Source: JBLHZY01 sp047631555
GTDB lineage: Bacteria > Pseudomonadota > Alphaproteobacteria > Rhodobacterales > Rhodobacteraceae
Assembly: GCA_047631555.1 (NCBI GenBank)
Contig: JBLHZY010000003.1
Span: forward strand, 186,001 to 250,000
Direction: 5' to 3'
DNA length: 64,000 nt
Shown here: in pieces, positions 15,659 through 24,438 of the stretch
How the letters are laid out: every line of letters starts with the position of its first letter
Position numbering within the stretch: position 1 is the first letter of the stretch
Notes under the pieces: generated by a model
Database searches by the model: none
The model's input: only the letters and a program-made list of their open reading frames with translations
What the model was told of the DNA's origin: nothing
Position numbers and translations under genes: made by a program

Positions 15659-18458
15659 GCCGGCCTCCCCGCTTCTCGCTTATATCGCAAAACCGCCCGC
15701 TGGTCTGATCCGACCTGCGGGCGAGATATTTGATGCACCTGCCATAGCGCATGCTTTGGATGAAGCGATCATTGCAGTGCGCGAAGATGGCGACCGCGCC
15801 GTGCGCGCCGCCACAACGGCCATTCTGGATGCGGCCAACAAGGCCGGGCGGACAACAATCTCTGATGCGATCGCCGCCTCGCCGGGAACCGAGCTCGCGC
15901 GCCCCGCCGTTGAGGCCTATGCTTGGCTCACCGATTGCTTGGTCACGACAGTGCTTGGCGTCGCGCTTGAGTATCTGCACAAACGCCCAAATCCGACCGA
16001 GGGCGAACGTATCGCCGTTCTGGCCGTTGGCGGCTATGGGCGCGCGCAAATGGCGCCGCATTCGGATGTCGATCTGCTGTTTTTGACGCCCTATAAAATC
16101 ACCGGCTGGGCGGAGAGCGTTATTGAAAGCATGCTCTATATCTTCTGGGATTTGCATCTCAAAGTCGGCCACGCCAGCCGCACAGTTAAGGATTGCATCC
16201 GCTTGGGCCGCGAGGATTATACCATCCGCACGGCCATGCTTGAGCATCGATATGTGGGCGGCCATGCACCGCTTGCCCGCGATTTGACCAAGCGCCTGCG
16301 CACCGAATTGTTTGCCAATACCGCCACGGATTTCGTTGAGGCCAAACTGGCCGAGCGCTCTGAGCGGCATCGCAAGCAAGGTGGGCAACGCTATGTTGTT
16401 GAGCCAAACGTGAAAGAGGGCAAAGGCGGCTTGCGCGATCTGCAATCGCTGTTCTGGATCGCCAAATATGTAAACGATGTGCGCAACGTTGAAGACCTTG
16501 TGAAGCGCAAAGTTTTCACCCGCGAAGAGTTCGACAAATTCACCAAGGCCGAGACATTTTTGATGGCGGTGCGCAACCATCTGCACCTAATCGCCGGGCG
16601 CGCCATGGATCAGCTGACCTTTGACTTGCAGGTCGAGGTCGCCGATCGGATGCGCTACCGCGATCATTCGGGGCGGCGCGCGGTTGAGCATTTCATGCAA
16701 GACTACTTTCGCCACGCGACATCCGTAGGCGAACTCACCCGGATTTTCCTGACAACGCTTGAGGCGCAGCACGTCAAACAAGCGCCCTCATTGCAGGGGT
16801 TTTTCCGCCGCCGTCGCCGCCTTGCGCCGGGCTATACGATTGTAAACAACCGGCTGGCCATCGAAGACGACAAGGCCTTCTTGGCCAATGACCTTAACCT
16901 GCTTGGCATCTTTTCTGAAGCGCTTCGCACGGGCTATCTTATTCACCCGGATGCGATGCGCTTGATCGCGGCCAACCTGGACAAATACGATGATGCGCTG
17001 CGGGCCCGCCCCGAAGCCGTTCAAACATTCATCGACCTTCTGCTCAAACACGGTAACCCAGAGCGCGGGCTGCGCCGGATGAATGAGCTTGGGGTTTTGG
17101 GCGCGTTTATCCCGGAATTTCAGCCCATCGTGGCGATGATGCAATTCAATATGTATCACCATTACACAGTGGACGAGCATACAATCCAATGCATCTCGAC
17201 CCTTGCTCAGATTGAACGCGGCGAGCTATTGGAAGCCCTGCCGATTGCGAGCAAAATCCTCAAAGACGGGGTGAATCGCAAGGTGATTTACCTTGCGCTT
17301 TTGCTCCATGATATCGGCAAAGGCCGCCCTGAGGATCATTCAATCCTTGGCGCGCAAATAACCCGCAAAGTGGCCCCGCGCATGGGGCTCAAACCGGCCG
17401 AATGCGAAACGGTTGAATGGCTCGTGCGCTATCATTTGCTGATGTCTGATATTGCCCAGAAACGCGATATTTCCGATCCGCGTACACTTCGAGATTTCGC
17501 CAAAGCGGTAAAAACCAAAAAGCGCCTTGATCTGCTGACCGTGCTGACCGTCTGCGATATTCGCGGCGTCGGCCCCGGGACATGGAACAATTGGAAGGCT
17601 GTGCTGCTGCGCAATCTCTATCGCCAAACGGCGGATGCGCTCGATCACGGGCTTGAAGAGGTCAACCGCGAGGCGCGTGAGGGCGAGGCCAAGAAGGCGC
17701 TTCGTGTTGCTCTTTCGGACTGGAGCGCCAAGGATTTGCGCGAAGAAACCGCGCGCCATTACGGGCCCTATTGGCAGGGCCTTCCAACGGCGGTTCATGC
17801 GGTTGTGGCGCAGCTGTTGCGCGGCATTTCAAACGATGAAATCCGCATCGATCTGATGCCTGATGAAGATCGCGCCGCGACGCGGGTTTGCTTTGTGATG
17901 GTGGATCACCCGGGCATCTTTGCGCGGATTGCGGGCGCGCTTGCGCTTGTCGGGGCCAACGTTGTAGATGCGCGCAGCTACACCTCTAAGGATGGCTATG
18001 TATCGTCGGTTTTCTGGATACAGGATAGCGAAAATTCGCCCTATGACGAAAGCCGCCTGCCCCGCCTTCAGCAGATGATCGACAAAACCCTCAAAGGCGA
18101 AATCGTCACCCGCGATGCGCTGATCCCACGCGACAAAATCAAAAAACGCGAGAGCAAATTTCGCCATGCCACATCGATCAGCTTTGATAATGAAGGCTCC
18201 GAAGTTTACACAATCATCGAGGTCGATACCCGCGATCGCCCCGGTCTTTTGCATGATCTGACCCGGACAATTTCGATGAACAACCTCTCTATCGCGACCG
18301 CCCAGATCGCCACATACGGCACACAGGTCGTTGATACGTTTTACGTCAAAGATATGTTTGGTTTGAAAATTCATTCGCCAACCAAACAGCGCGCCCTTGA
18401 GGCGAAATTGCGCGAAGCCATTGAAGCAGGGGCCCAGCGCGCCCAAGGCTCCGCATGA
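15618..18458 (+). CDS. glnD: Bifunctional PII uridylyltransferase / uridylyl-removing enzyme
   Basis: 946 aa from the proposed start. Domains in order: nucleotidyltransferase ('VGGYGRAQMAPHSDVDLLFL', metal pair D-x-D), the GlnD helical part, an HD hydrolase domain ('HHYTVDEHTIQCI' ... 'ALLLHDIGKGRPEDHS'), and two C-terminal ACT domains ('VDHPGIFARIAGALALVGANVVDAR' and 'DTRDRPGLLHDLTRTISMNNLSIATA'). It uridylylates PII when glutamine is low and removes UMP when glutamine is high, which controls nitrogen assimilation. No ATG exists near the N-terminus. I chose TTG at 15618 because AGGTGG lies six bases before it. The start, but not the gene, is uncertain. It overlaps the lipoprotein gene by ~41 bp and murJ by four. 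Confidence 0.95.
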   Translation: MTLPQDASAALASKPASPLLAYIAKPPAGLIRPAGEIFDAPAIAHALDEAIIAVREDGDRAVRAATTAILDAANKAGRTTISDAIAASPGTELARPAVEAYAWLTDCLVTTVLGVALEYLHKRPNPTEGERIAVLAVGGYGRAQMAPHSDVDLLFLTPYKITGWAESVIESMLYIFWDLHLKVGHASRTVKDCIRLGREDYTIRTAMLEHRYVGGHAPLARDLTKRLRTELFANTATDFVEAKLAERSERHRKQGGQRYVVEPNVKEGKGGLRDLQSLFWIAKYVNDVRNVEDLVKRKVFTREEFDKFTKAETFLMAVRNHLHLIAGRAMDQLTFDLQVEVADRMRYRDHSGRRAVEHFMQDYFRHATSVGELTRIFLTTLEAQHVKQAPSLQGFFRRRRRLAPGYTIVNNRLAIEDDKAFLANDLNLLGIFSEALRTGYLIHPDAMRLIAANLDKYDDALRARPEAVQTFIDLLLKHGNPERGLRRMNELGVLGAFIPEFQPIVAMMQFNMYHHYTVDEHTIQCISTLAQIERGELLEALPIASKILKDGVNRKVIYLALLLHDIGKGRPEDHSILGAQITRKVAPRMGLKPAECETVEWLVRYHLLMSDIAQKRDISDPRTLRDFAKAVKTKKRLDLLTVLTVCDIRGVGPGTWNNWKAVLLRNLYRQTADALDHGLEEVNREAREGEAKKALRVALSDWSAKDLREETARHYGPYWQGLPTAVHAVVAQLLRGISNDEIRIDLMPDEDRAATRVCFVMVDHPGIFARIAGALALVGANVVDARSYTSKDGYVSSVFWIQDSENSPYDESRLPRLQQMIDKTLKGEIVTRDALIPRDKIKKRESKFRHATSISFDNEGSEVYTIIEVDTRDRPGLLHDLTRTISMNNLSIATAQIATYGTQVVDTFYVKDMFGLKIHSPTKQRALEAKLREAIEAGAQRAQGSA

Positions 18459-19999
18459 AGCCCGTCCGGATCGTCAAAAGCTTCCTAACGGTCGGGTTTT
18501 GGACTTTGGCCAGCCGGATTTTGGGCTTTGTGCGCGATATATTATTGGCAACCTATCTGGGCGCAGGCCCAGCGGCAGAGGCCTTCGTGGTCGCTTTTTC
18601 ACTGCCCAATATGTTTCGCCGCTTCTTTGCCGAAGGCGCGTTTAACACAGCCTTTGTGCCAATGTTTTCCAAGAAACACGAGGCGCGTGAAGACCCCAAG
18701 CGCTTTGCCGAAGATGCCTTTGCCGGGCTTGCCTCGATCCTGATTGTGCTGGTTTTGATCGCGCAATTTGCCATGCCGTTTTTGGTTTTGGCGATGGCGT
18801 CGGGCTTTGCGGGAGATGCGCGTTTTGATCTGGCTGTAGATTACGGGCGCATTGCCTTTCCCTATATTTTCTTCATCTCTTTGGCAGCTCTTTTATCGGG
18901 CGTTTTGAATTCAACGGGGCGTTTTGCAGCGGCGGCGGCGGCCCCTGTTTTGCTCAATATCGCGCTGGTTGGATCGATGTTTGGGGCGCATAAATTGGGT
19001 CTGGATGTTGGCCGCGCGCTTGTTTGGGCTGTGCCTGTTGCGGGCGCGGCACAAGCGACCCTTGTTTATGTTGCCGCGGCGCGCGCAGGCTATCGGCTGC
19101 GTCTTCGATTGCCGCGCCTGACGCCAGACATGAAGCGCCTTGCGTGGATTGCCGGGCCTGCCATGCTTGCTGGCGGCGTGGTGCAGATCAATCTTTTGGT
19201 GGGTCGTCAGGTCGCTTCTTTTTCCGACGGCTCAATTCAGTATCTCAACCTCGCGGATCGGCTCTATCAGCTTCCCCTTGGCGTTGTCGCGATTGCGATT
19301 GGTGTCGTGCTTTTGCCCGATCTTTCACGCCGTCTTCGGGCCAATGATCATGCGGGTGGACGCGATGCTTACAATCGCGCATTTGAGTTTGCTTTGCTGC
19401 TCACTTTGCCCGCCGCCGCGGCACTCATCGCGATCCCCGGCCCGCTTGTTTCAACCCTGTTTGAACATGGCCGTTTTGGCGCAGAGGACGCGCGCGCGAC
19501 CGCACTGGCTGTGATGATCTACGGCTTTGGCCTGCCTGCCTTTGTGATCCAAAAAGTGCTTCAACCCGTCTATTTTGCCCGTGGCGATACGCGCACGCCG
19601 TTTCGCTATGCGCTGGTTTCAATGGTGGTGAATGCGGCGCTCGCCTTTGGGCTGATGGCGTGGCTTGGCTATCTGGCCGCCGCCGTTGGAACGAGCATTG
19701 CCTCTTGGGGGATGGTCTATCAGCTTTGGCGCGGTTCGCGCAGCATGGGCGATGCGGCGCGCGCCGATGAGCGGCTGTTAAAGCGCGGCAAGCGGATCGT
19801 CGTGGCAACGTTTGCGATGGCTGTCCCGCTTTGGTTTGCCGGGCAGGCTTTGGCGCCTGTTTTTGAAGCGGGCGGATGGGGCCGCGTCGGCGCATTGGCG
19901 CTTCTCGTGATCGGCGCGATTGTTGTTTATTTTGGCGTTGGTCATTTGATTGGCGCGCTCAAGATCGGCGATCTCAAACGCGCCACAAAACGCAGTTAA
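18455..19999 (+). CDS. murJ: Lipid II flippase MurJ
   Basis: 514 aa polytopic membrane protein of the MOP superfamily, with about 14 hydrophobic segments. Typical MurJ landmarks are the N-terminal 'GFWTLASRILGFVRDILLATYLGAGPAAEAFVVAFSLPNMFRRFFAEGAF', with the functionally important arginines, and 'YFARGDTRTPFRYALVSMVVN' near residue 370. It moves lipid II across the cytoplasmic membrane for peptidoglycan synthesis. Its ATG overlaps the glnD stop (ATGA), and a glnD-murJ pairing is widespread in proteobacteria. Its TAA overlaps the convergent rhomboid stop by four bases. Confidence 0.96.
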   Translation: MKPVRIVKSFLTVGFWTLASRILGFVRDILLATYLGAGPAAEAFVVAFSLPNMFRRFFAEGAFNTAFVPMFSKKHEAREDPKRFAEDAFAGLASILIVLVLIAQFAMPFLVLAMASGFAGDARFDLAVDYGRIAFPYIFFISLAALLSGVLNSTGRFAAAAAAPVLLNIALVGSMFGAHKLGLDVGRALVWAVPVAGAAQATLVYVAAARAGYRLRLRLPRLTPDMKRLAWIAGPAMLAGGVVQINLLVGRQVASFSDGSIQYLNLADRLYQLPLGVVAIAIGVVLLPDLSRRLRANDHAGGRDAYNRAFEFALLLTLPAAAALIAIPGPLVSTLFEHGRFGAEDARATALAVMIYGFGLPAFVIQKVLQPVYFARGDTRTPFRYALVSMVVNAALAFGLMAWLGYLAAAVGTSIASWGMVYQLWRGSRSMGDAARADERLLKRGKRIVVATFAMAVPLWFAGQALAPVFEAGGWGRVGALALLVIGAIVVYFGVGHLIGALKIGDLKRATKRS

Positions 20000-20703
20000 C
20001 TGCGCCTGCGCAGCATATTGACCATGCGCTTTATGCCGCCCGGAACAATCGCAAAGCTGATCAAAAAGCCCGCTGCAAATCCGCTTAAATCCGCGATCCA
20101 ATCTGGGCTTCCGCCAAACAGCAGCCCAAACAAAAGCTGCGCCGCCATCAAGAAGCCAATCAGAGTAAAGGCGCGAATTTGGCGTTGGTGCAGCGCCCCA
20201 AGCCCAAGCCAAAGAATAAACGTATAGGCCCCGATCAGCCCGTAAACACCGGGCAATCCGCCGATCAGCCAGACCTCAGCACCGGTGAAAACATAATAGC
20301 CCAGCGCGCCAACTGCCGATCCGACCAAAAAGACCATAAGCACCGCGATATTGCCAAAGGTCTCGGCGACGACCTTGCCCAGAGCGAGCAAAAAGACGAC
20401 CGCGAAAACCGCATGGGTGGCATTGCCGTGAACGAAGGCATAACTCACCAGACGGATCAAAACATCCCCCTGCCAGAGCCCGCGCTCAAGCATCTGATCA
20501 AAGAAAAAGCCGTTAAAGCCCCAGTCCTCAATCGCCGCGATCCGCCAGCCAACGCCCTCTTCGCCGCCCAGATAGCCCGCCCCTGCCGCCTGCAAGATTA
20601 TCTCGATCCCGCCAAGCACAACGGCCAGCACGATCACCATCGCTGGCAGCGGATTAAACGGCATCTCTGCTTCGGGCGCGCGGCCCTCCTCGTGATCACT
20701 CAT
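19996..20703 (-). CDS. Rhomboid-fold membrane protein lacking catalytic Ser and His
   Basis: 235 aa with about six membrane segments and the rhomboid layout, including the loop-1-like 'DWGFNGFFFDQMLERGLW' and 'RLVSYAFVHGNATHAVF'. Where an active rhomboid has G-x-S-G, this protein reads 'GGLPGVYGLIGAYTF', with Pro in place of the Ser. The usual TM6 His is replaced ('DWIADLSGFAAGF'). It is therefore probably an inactive rhomboid pseudoprotease, perhaps a chaperone or adaptor. I recall similar substitutions in rhodobacterial relatives, so this may be a family trait. Start ATG at 20703 is supported by GAGGAAAA; an extended frame upstream has no such site. It is divergent from trpS. Confidence 0.78.
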   Translation of the reverse strand: MSDHEEGRAPEAEMPFNPLPAMVIVLAVVLGGIEIILQAAGAGYLGGEEGVGWRIAAIEDWGFNGFFFDQMLERGLWQGDVLIRLVSYAFVHGNATHAVFAVVFLLALGKVVAETFGNIAVLMVFLVGSAVGALGYYVFTGAEVWLIGGLPGVYGLIGAYTFILWLGLGALHQRQIRAFTLIGFLMAAQLLFGLLFGGSPDWIADLSGFAAGFLISFAIVPGGIKRMVNMLRRRS

Positions 20704-20797
20704 CGCTCTTTTCCTCGCTCTTTGGGGCCGTTTCCTTGACGCCCTTCCCCTGCATGGGTAAGCGACAGAGGCGTATAAATCCAGATGGAGAGTTATC

Positions 20798-21820
20798 ATG
20801 TCGCAGGCCCAATTCACGCCGCGTGTATTTTCAGGCATCAAACCGTCGGGCGGTTTGACCCTTGGCAATTACCTTGGCGCGATCAAACGTTGGGTCGCGA
20901 TGCAGAACGATGGCGGCTTTGAGAGCATCTACTGCGTCGTTGATATGCACGCGATCACCGTCTGGCAGGACCCGGCCGATCTCACAAATGCAACGCGCGA
21001 AGTGGCCGCCGCCTTTATCGCCAGCGGCATTGATCCGGCCAAATCGATCCTGTTCAATCAATCCCAAGTCTCGGCTCATGCTGAATTGGGCTGGATTTTC
21101 AATTGCGTGGCGCGCATGGGTTGGATGAACCGGATGACCCAGTTCAAAGACAAGGCCGGCAAAAACGCCGAAAAAGTCTCGCTTGGCCTCTATGCATACC
21201 CTGCGTTAATGGCCGCCGATATCCTGCTCTATCACGCAACGCACGTGCCCGTCGGCGAGGACCAAAAGCAGCATGTCGAGCTAACCCGCGATATCGCTGC
21301 CAAGTTCAATCACGACTATAAATGCGGCGAATTCTTCCCCGCGCCCGAGCCAATCATCGAGGGCCCCGCCACCCGCGTGATGAACCTGCGCGACGGGACC
21401 AAGAAGATGTCCAAATCCGGCGAAAGCGATATGGAACGCATCAATATGACCGATGATGCGGATACGATCGCGAAGAAATTCAAAAAGGCCCGCACCGATC
21501 CAGAGGCGCTTCCGTCCGATCTTGATGGCCTCAAAGAGCGCCCCGAAGCACGCAACCTTGTCGATATCTACGCGGGTCTTTCGAATTCCACACCCGAGGC
21601 AGTAATCGCCGAATACGCAGGCGCCGGATGGGGCCGTTTCAAGCCCGCCTTGGCCGAGCTTGCCGTTGAAAAGCTCGCGCCAATCTCAAGCGAAATGGCC
21701 CGCCTCATGGCAGACCCTGCCGAGATTGATCGCACCCTTAGCCAAGGCGCCACCAAAGCCCGCGCCATCGCAGCACCGATCCTCGCAAAAACCTACGAGA
21801 TCGTTGGAATGGTTCGCTAA
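20798..21820 (+). CDS. trpS: Tryptophanyl-tRNA synthetase
   Basis: 340 aa class Ic aminoacyl-tRNA synthetase charging tRNA-Trp. The HIGH equivalent is the N-terminal 'SGIKPSGGLTLGNYLGAI'. 'CVVDMHAITVWQDP', 'PVGEDQKQHVELTRDIA' and the 'KKMSKSGES' (KMSKS) loop all match the family. ATG at 20798 lies 11 bases after GGAGAG. An intrinsic terminator follows (21857-21890). The minus-strand rhomboid gene is divergent, with 94 bp between the two starts. Confidence 0.97.
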   Translation: MSQAQFTPRVFSGIKPSGGLTLGNYLGAIKRWVAMQNDGGFESIYCVVDMHAITVWQDPADLTNATREVAAAFIASGIDPAKSILFNQSQVSAHAELGWIFNCVARMGWMNRMTQFKDKAGKNAEKVSLGLYAYPALMAADILLYHATHVPVGEDQKQHVELTRDIAAKFNHDYKCGEFFPAPEPIIEGPATRVMNLRDGTKKMSKSGESDMERINMTDDADTIAKKFKKARTDPEALPSDLDGLKERPEARNLVDIYAGLSNSTPEAVIAEYAGAGWGRFKPALAELAVEKLAPISSEMARLMADPAEIDRTLSQGATKARAIAAPILAKTYEIVGMVR

Positions 21821-21831
21821 AGCGGCCCACC

Positions 21832-21852
21832 TTTTTCTTGGCTAAAATACTC
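21832..21852 (+). repeat. Dispersed repeat, copy 1 (TTTTTCTTGGC..AAATACTC)
   Basis: Twenty-one bases just after the trpS stop match a stretch at 41288-41308 after ecm at all but two positions. Both copies lie in intergenic DNA directly downstream of a stop codon and just before hairpin-forming sequence. I recall similar short post-gene repeats in Rhodobacteraceae; that part is memory, not seen here. Confidence 0.5.
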
Positions 21853-21856
21853 AAAA

Positions 21857-21890
21857 CCCCGCAGTGCAAAATACGCTGCGGGGATTTTTT
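21857..21890 (+). terminator. Intrinsic terminator of trpS
   Basis: CCCCGCAG (21857-21864) pairs perfectly with CTGCGGGG (21876-21883) across an 11-base loop and is followed by ATTTTTT. This is a textbook Rho-independent terminator 37 bp after the trpS stop. Confidence 0.9.
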
Positions 21891-21987
21891 GCATCCGGCC
21901 TGCGCAATCTCGCACAGACCCTCTGCGCATCTGGCCAATTGGCGCGGCGCGAAATACGCTCTACCACTCATGGCGAAAGGAACCGCT

Positions 21988-22488
21988 ATGTCAGTTCAAA
22001 CGCCCATCGATCCAAATGTCCAAATCGGCCATATTCACCTCAAAGTCGCCGATCTTGAGCGCGCCATCGGTTTTTATAGCGGCGTGCTCGGCTTTGAGCT
22101 GATGCAGCGCTATGGCGATCAGGCGGCCTTCCTCTCGGCTGGCGGCTATCACCATCATATCGGCCTCAACACTTGGGAAAGCCTAGGCGGCACACCCGCG
22201 CCAAAGGGCCACACAGGCCTCTATCATACCGCCTTCCTTTATCCCGATCGCGCCAGCCTTGCGGATGCGCTTGCGCGGGTCTTGCGGGCCGGGCTCTCTA
22301 TTGATGGGGCCGCAGATCACGGCGTGAGCGAAGCGATTTACCTCACCGATCCCGATGGCAACGGGGTCGAGCTTTATCGAGACCGCCCAAAAGAAGACTG
22401 GCCGCTTGATGACCAAGGCAATCTACAAATGCGCAACTCGCGCTTTGATCTCGAGGCCCTTCTGGCGGAATTCCCGCCTGTGCTTTAA
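21988..22488 (+). CDS. VOC family (glyoxalase/extradiol dioxygenase-fold) protein
   Basis: 166 aa with two beta-alpha-beta-beta-beta modules. Metal-ligand candidates are the His of 'IGHIHLKVADLERAIGFYSGVLGF', the His of 'YHHHIGLNTW', and the Glu in 'DPDGNGVELYRDRP'. This pattern fits catechol-2,3-dioxygenase-like VOC enzymes of the CatE type. The substrate is unknown. ATG at 21988 follows AAAGGAACCGCT; an upstream extension would run through the trpS terminator, so I reject it. It stands alone between trpS and a gene of unknown function. Confidence 0.85.
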   Translation: MSVQTPIDPNVQIGHIHLKVADLERAIGFYSGVLGFELMQRYGDQAAFLSAGGYHHHIGLNTWESLGGTPAPKGHTGLYHTAFLYPDRASLADALARVLRAGLSIDGAADHGVSEAIYLTDPDGNGVELYRDRPKEDWPLDDQGNLQMRNSRFDLEALLAEFPPVL

Positions 22489-22795
22489 GGCCCGCCCTCC
22501 TGTCACAAAACCTTAACACGCCCGACACGCCTTCGATTCAAACCCGCGCCAAACTGGCCTTAACTGAAGCAGATCGCTCCGTCCCAGTTCCCCTGGCGCG
22601 TTAGCCCCCAAAGCCGCGTCCGCGTATTTGCTCAGCCGCGCAGCCCACATCTCTGCGCAAAATCCTCGCGCCTCTGGCTTGCCCTAGCCGGAGGCGCGTT
22701 TGGTTTGCGCCCTTTACCGCATCCATTGAGCGCCCTAAAATGCGCCTTAGCTTGCGCATTCAGGATGCCCATATGCCCCAGTCTTCAAAGCCATA
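22489..22795. other. 307 bp intergenic region with one hairpin
   Basis: No credible gene is seen here. The only clear structure is CGCGCCTC (22667-22674) pairing with GAGGCGCG (22691-22698), extended inward by a TGGC/GCCG pairing, followed by TTTGGTTT. It could act as a weak terminator for read-through from the VOC gene 180 bp upstream. The AT-rich part before 22560 may hold a promoter, but no convincing -35/-10 pair stands out. Confidence 0.5.
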
Positions 22796-23860
22796 ATGCA
22801 ACGCCTCGCCTATCGCATTCTGTCGATTTGCTCGGCCATTACGCTTGTCGCAACGCTTTGGGTCTGGATGCAAAATCCCTTCGCCGCGCCGCTCATCGCC
22901 CGTTCAGAGGCTGGTGCGCAAGCCATCCTGACCAAAGCCATCGCGCGACGTGTCACGCCTGATTGGGCCATCCTTAGGCTTGAGGCCGCCTTGGCCGCAG
23001 GTGACTATGACGAGATGCAATTGATCCTCGATATCGCGCTTGATCATGGCATTGCGCTGCCCCGCGAATTGCTCGAACGCATGGCCGAATTTGCTGCCAA
23101 AGCCGAAGGCCCGCTGGCCGCTGCCGCCGATTGCGCCACCTGCGCTTATGACATCTCAACTTGCGAACGGATCGCCCAGATGGCCAGCTGCGCGCTGCCC
23201 ATAGAGATGACGCCGCTTGGCGATATGAATGCCCTGCGCCGCGCCGGTTTTGCCTATGCCACTGGTGGAGAAGTGGACCGGCTGGATGCGGGGCTCGCGC
23301 TTGTTGGGCTTGGGGCGACGGGGCTTGCGGTATTTACCGGCGGCAGCACGCTGAGCATCAAGGTTGGCGCGTCTCTTTTGCGCTCGGGGCGGCGGATGGG
23401 TGCGCTCAGTGCTTCGTTTACGGCCCTGTTGTTTCGCAAGGCCGATGACATCGAGATCAAGTGGAGCCAGTTGCCAAATTATGCGCTTGGCCGCGCCGAT
23501 CTTAAGGATGTCGCCGATCCGGCCAAGCTTGCCGATCTGGGGCACCTCGCCGGCGATATGGGCGCCATTCGCACCGCTACCAGTACGGGGGAGGCGCTTG
23601 TTTTGATGCGCTATGTGGATACGGCGGCGGATGCGCGCGCCATGGCCAAACTGGCGAGCGTTCAGGGGAGCAAAACCCGCGCGACCATGCGCGTTTTGGG
23701 CAAAAGCCGGGCGTTTCGCGCGCTTGTTCGGCTTAGCGATCTTGCGCTTGGGGCCTTGGCGCTTCTCATGGCGCTGTTCCTGCAATTCTTGGCGCTTCTC
23801 TCAGAGACATTGCGCATCTCGCTGCGCCCGCGAAACGGCCCCGTTGCGAAAACCCGCTAG
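22796..23860 (+). CDS. Hypothetical membrane protein with Cys cluster
   Basis: 354 aa; I do not recognise the family. An N-terminal hydrophobic segment (about 7-25) is followed by a soluble helical region with four cysteines within 22 residues ('CATCAYDISTCERIAQMASC'), which suggests disulfides or metal binding in the periplasm. A second hydrophobic stretch lies around 'LALVGLGATGLAVFTGG' (about 165-185). A basic amphipathic region follows, and then a C-terminal membrane segment ('LGALALLMALFLQFLALLSE'). Base composition matches its neighbours. The ATG at 22796 has no strong RBS. A Usp gene follows after 38 bp and may be co-transcribed. Confidence 0.6.
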   Translation: MQRLAYRILSICSAITLVATLWVWMQNPFAAPLIARSEAGAQAILTKAIARRVTPDWAILRLEAALAAGDYDEMQLILDIALDHGIALPRELLERMAEFAAKAEGPLAAAADCATCAYDISTCERIAQMASCALPIEMTPLGDMNALRRAGFAYATGGEVDRLDAGLALVGLGATGLAVFTGGSTLSIKVGASLLRSGRRMGALSASFTALLFRKADDIEIKWSQLPNYALGRADLKDVADPAKLADLGHLAGDMGAIRTATSTGEALVLMRYVDTAADARAMAKLASVQGSKTRATMRVLGKSRAFRALVRLSDLALGALALLMALFLQFLALLSETLRISLRPRNGPVAKTR

Positions 23861-23898
23861 CTGCGTCATCATCGCGCCAGCCTGATCCGGAGAGAGAG

Positions 23899-24354
23899 AT
23901 GCGCAAATTCCTTGTGGTGCTAGATGATAGCCGTGAATGCCTCAACGCGATGCGCTTTGCGGCCATGCGTGCGGCCAAAACCGGCGGGGGCGTTCAAATC
24001 CTCTCAGTCATTCCGCCTGACGAGTTCAATCATTGGATCGGCGTGGGCACGATCATGCGCGAAGAAAGCCGCGAGCGGATCGTGGCGCATTTTGAGGTTT
24101 TCGCCAAATGGATGCGTGATCGCCAAGGCATCGATCCCGAGCTGGTGATCCGCGAAGGCGAGCCGATGGTCGAAATCCTTGAGCAAGTGCGCGCGGATCC
24201 CGATATTGGCCTCTTGGTCTTGGGAGCGGGCGCGGAAAAATCCGGCCCCGGGCCGCTGCTTTCGCAATTGACCAAGAATTTCGGCAGCCTGCCGATCCCG
24301 CTTACAATTGTGCCCGGCGAGATGTCAAAAGAGCGACTTGAGGCCGTGACCTAA
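23899..24354 (+). CDS. Universal stress protein family (UspA-like)
   Basis: 151 aa single Usp domain: N-terminal strand 'KFLVVLDDSRECLNAMRFAAMRAAKT', 'GEPMVEILEQVRADPDIGLLVLGAGAEKSGPGPLLSQL', and C-terminal 'PIPLTIVPG'. The G-2x-G-9x-G(S/T) ATP loop of ATP-binding Usps is only partly matched ('GAGAEKSGPGPLLSQL'), so nucleotide binding is uncertain. It is a small cytosolic stress protein. GGAGAGAG precedes the ATG. The Irr-box promoter of nfu starts a few bases after its stop. Confidence 0.85.
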   Translation: MRKFLVVLDDSRECLNAMRFAAMRAAKTGGGVQILSVIPPDEFNHWIGVGTIMREESRERIVAHFEVFAKWMRDRQGIDPELVIREGEPMVEILEQVRADPDIGLLVLGAGAEKSGPGPLLSQLTKNFGSLPIPLTIVPGEMSKERLEAVT

Positions 24355-24360
24355 CCGTCT

Positions 24361-24377
24361 TTTAGAACGGTTCTAAA
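24361..24377 (+). promoter_or_regulatory. Irr box (iron control element) upstream of nfu
   Basis: TTTAGAACGGTTCTAAA is a perfect dyad and fits the alphaproteobacterial Irr consensus TTTAGAA-N3-TTCTAAA at every fixed position. It ends three bases before a TTGACT -35 candidate (24380-24385; a weak -10, CATATC, lies at 24403-24408). Irr is the Fur-family regulator that responds to haem/iron status. The site is seen directly; regulation of nfu is inferred. Confidence 0.75.
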
Positions 24378-24438
24378 TATTGACTTTTGCGCTGTGCGGG
24401 CGCATATCCTAGTGGAATGCTAAGGAAAGGCACGCCCG

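Noticed and set aside
20692..20699. A further GTGATCAC palindrome near trpS and the rhomboid gene
   Set aside because: It lies inside the rhomboid coding sequence (codons Ser-Asp-His), is single, and has no partner at 21 bp. Taken as chance.
20704..20868. An N-terminal extension of the rhomboid gene that overlaps the trpS start
   Set aside because: The added residues are basic and unstructured, and the ATG at 20703 has a good RBS.
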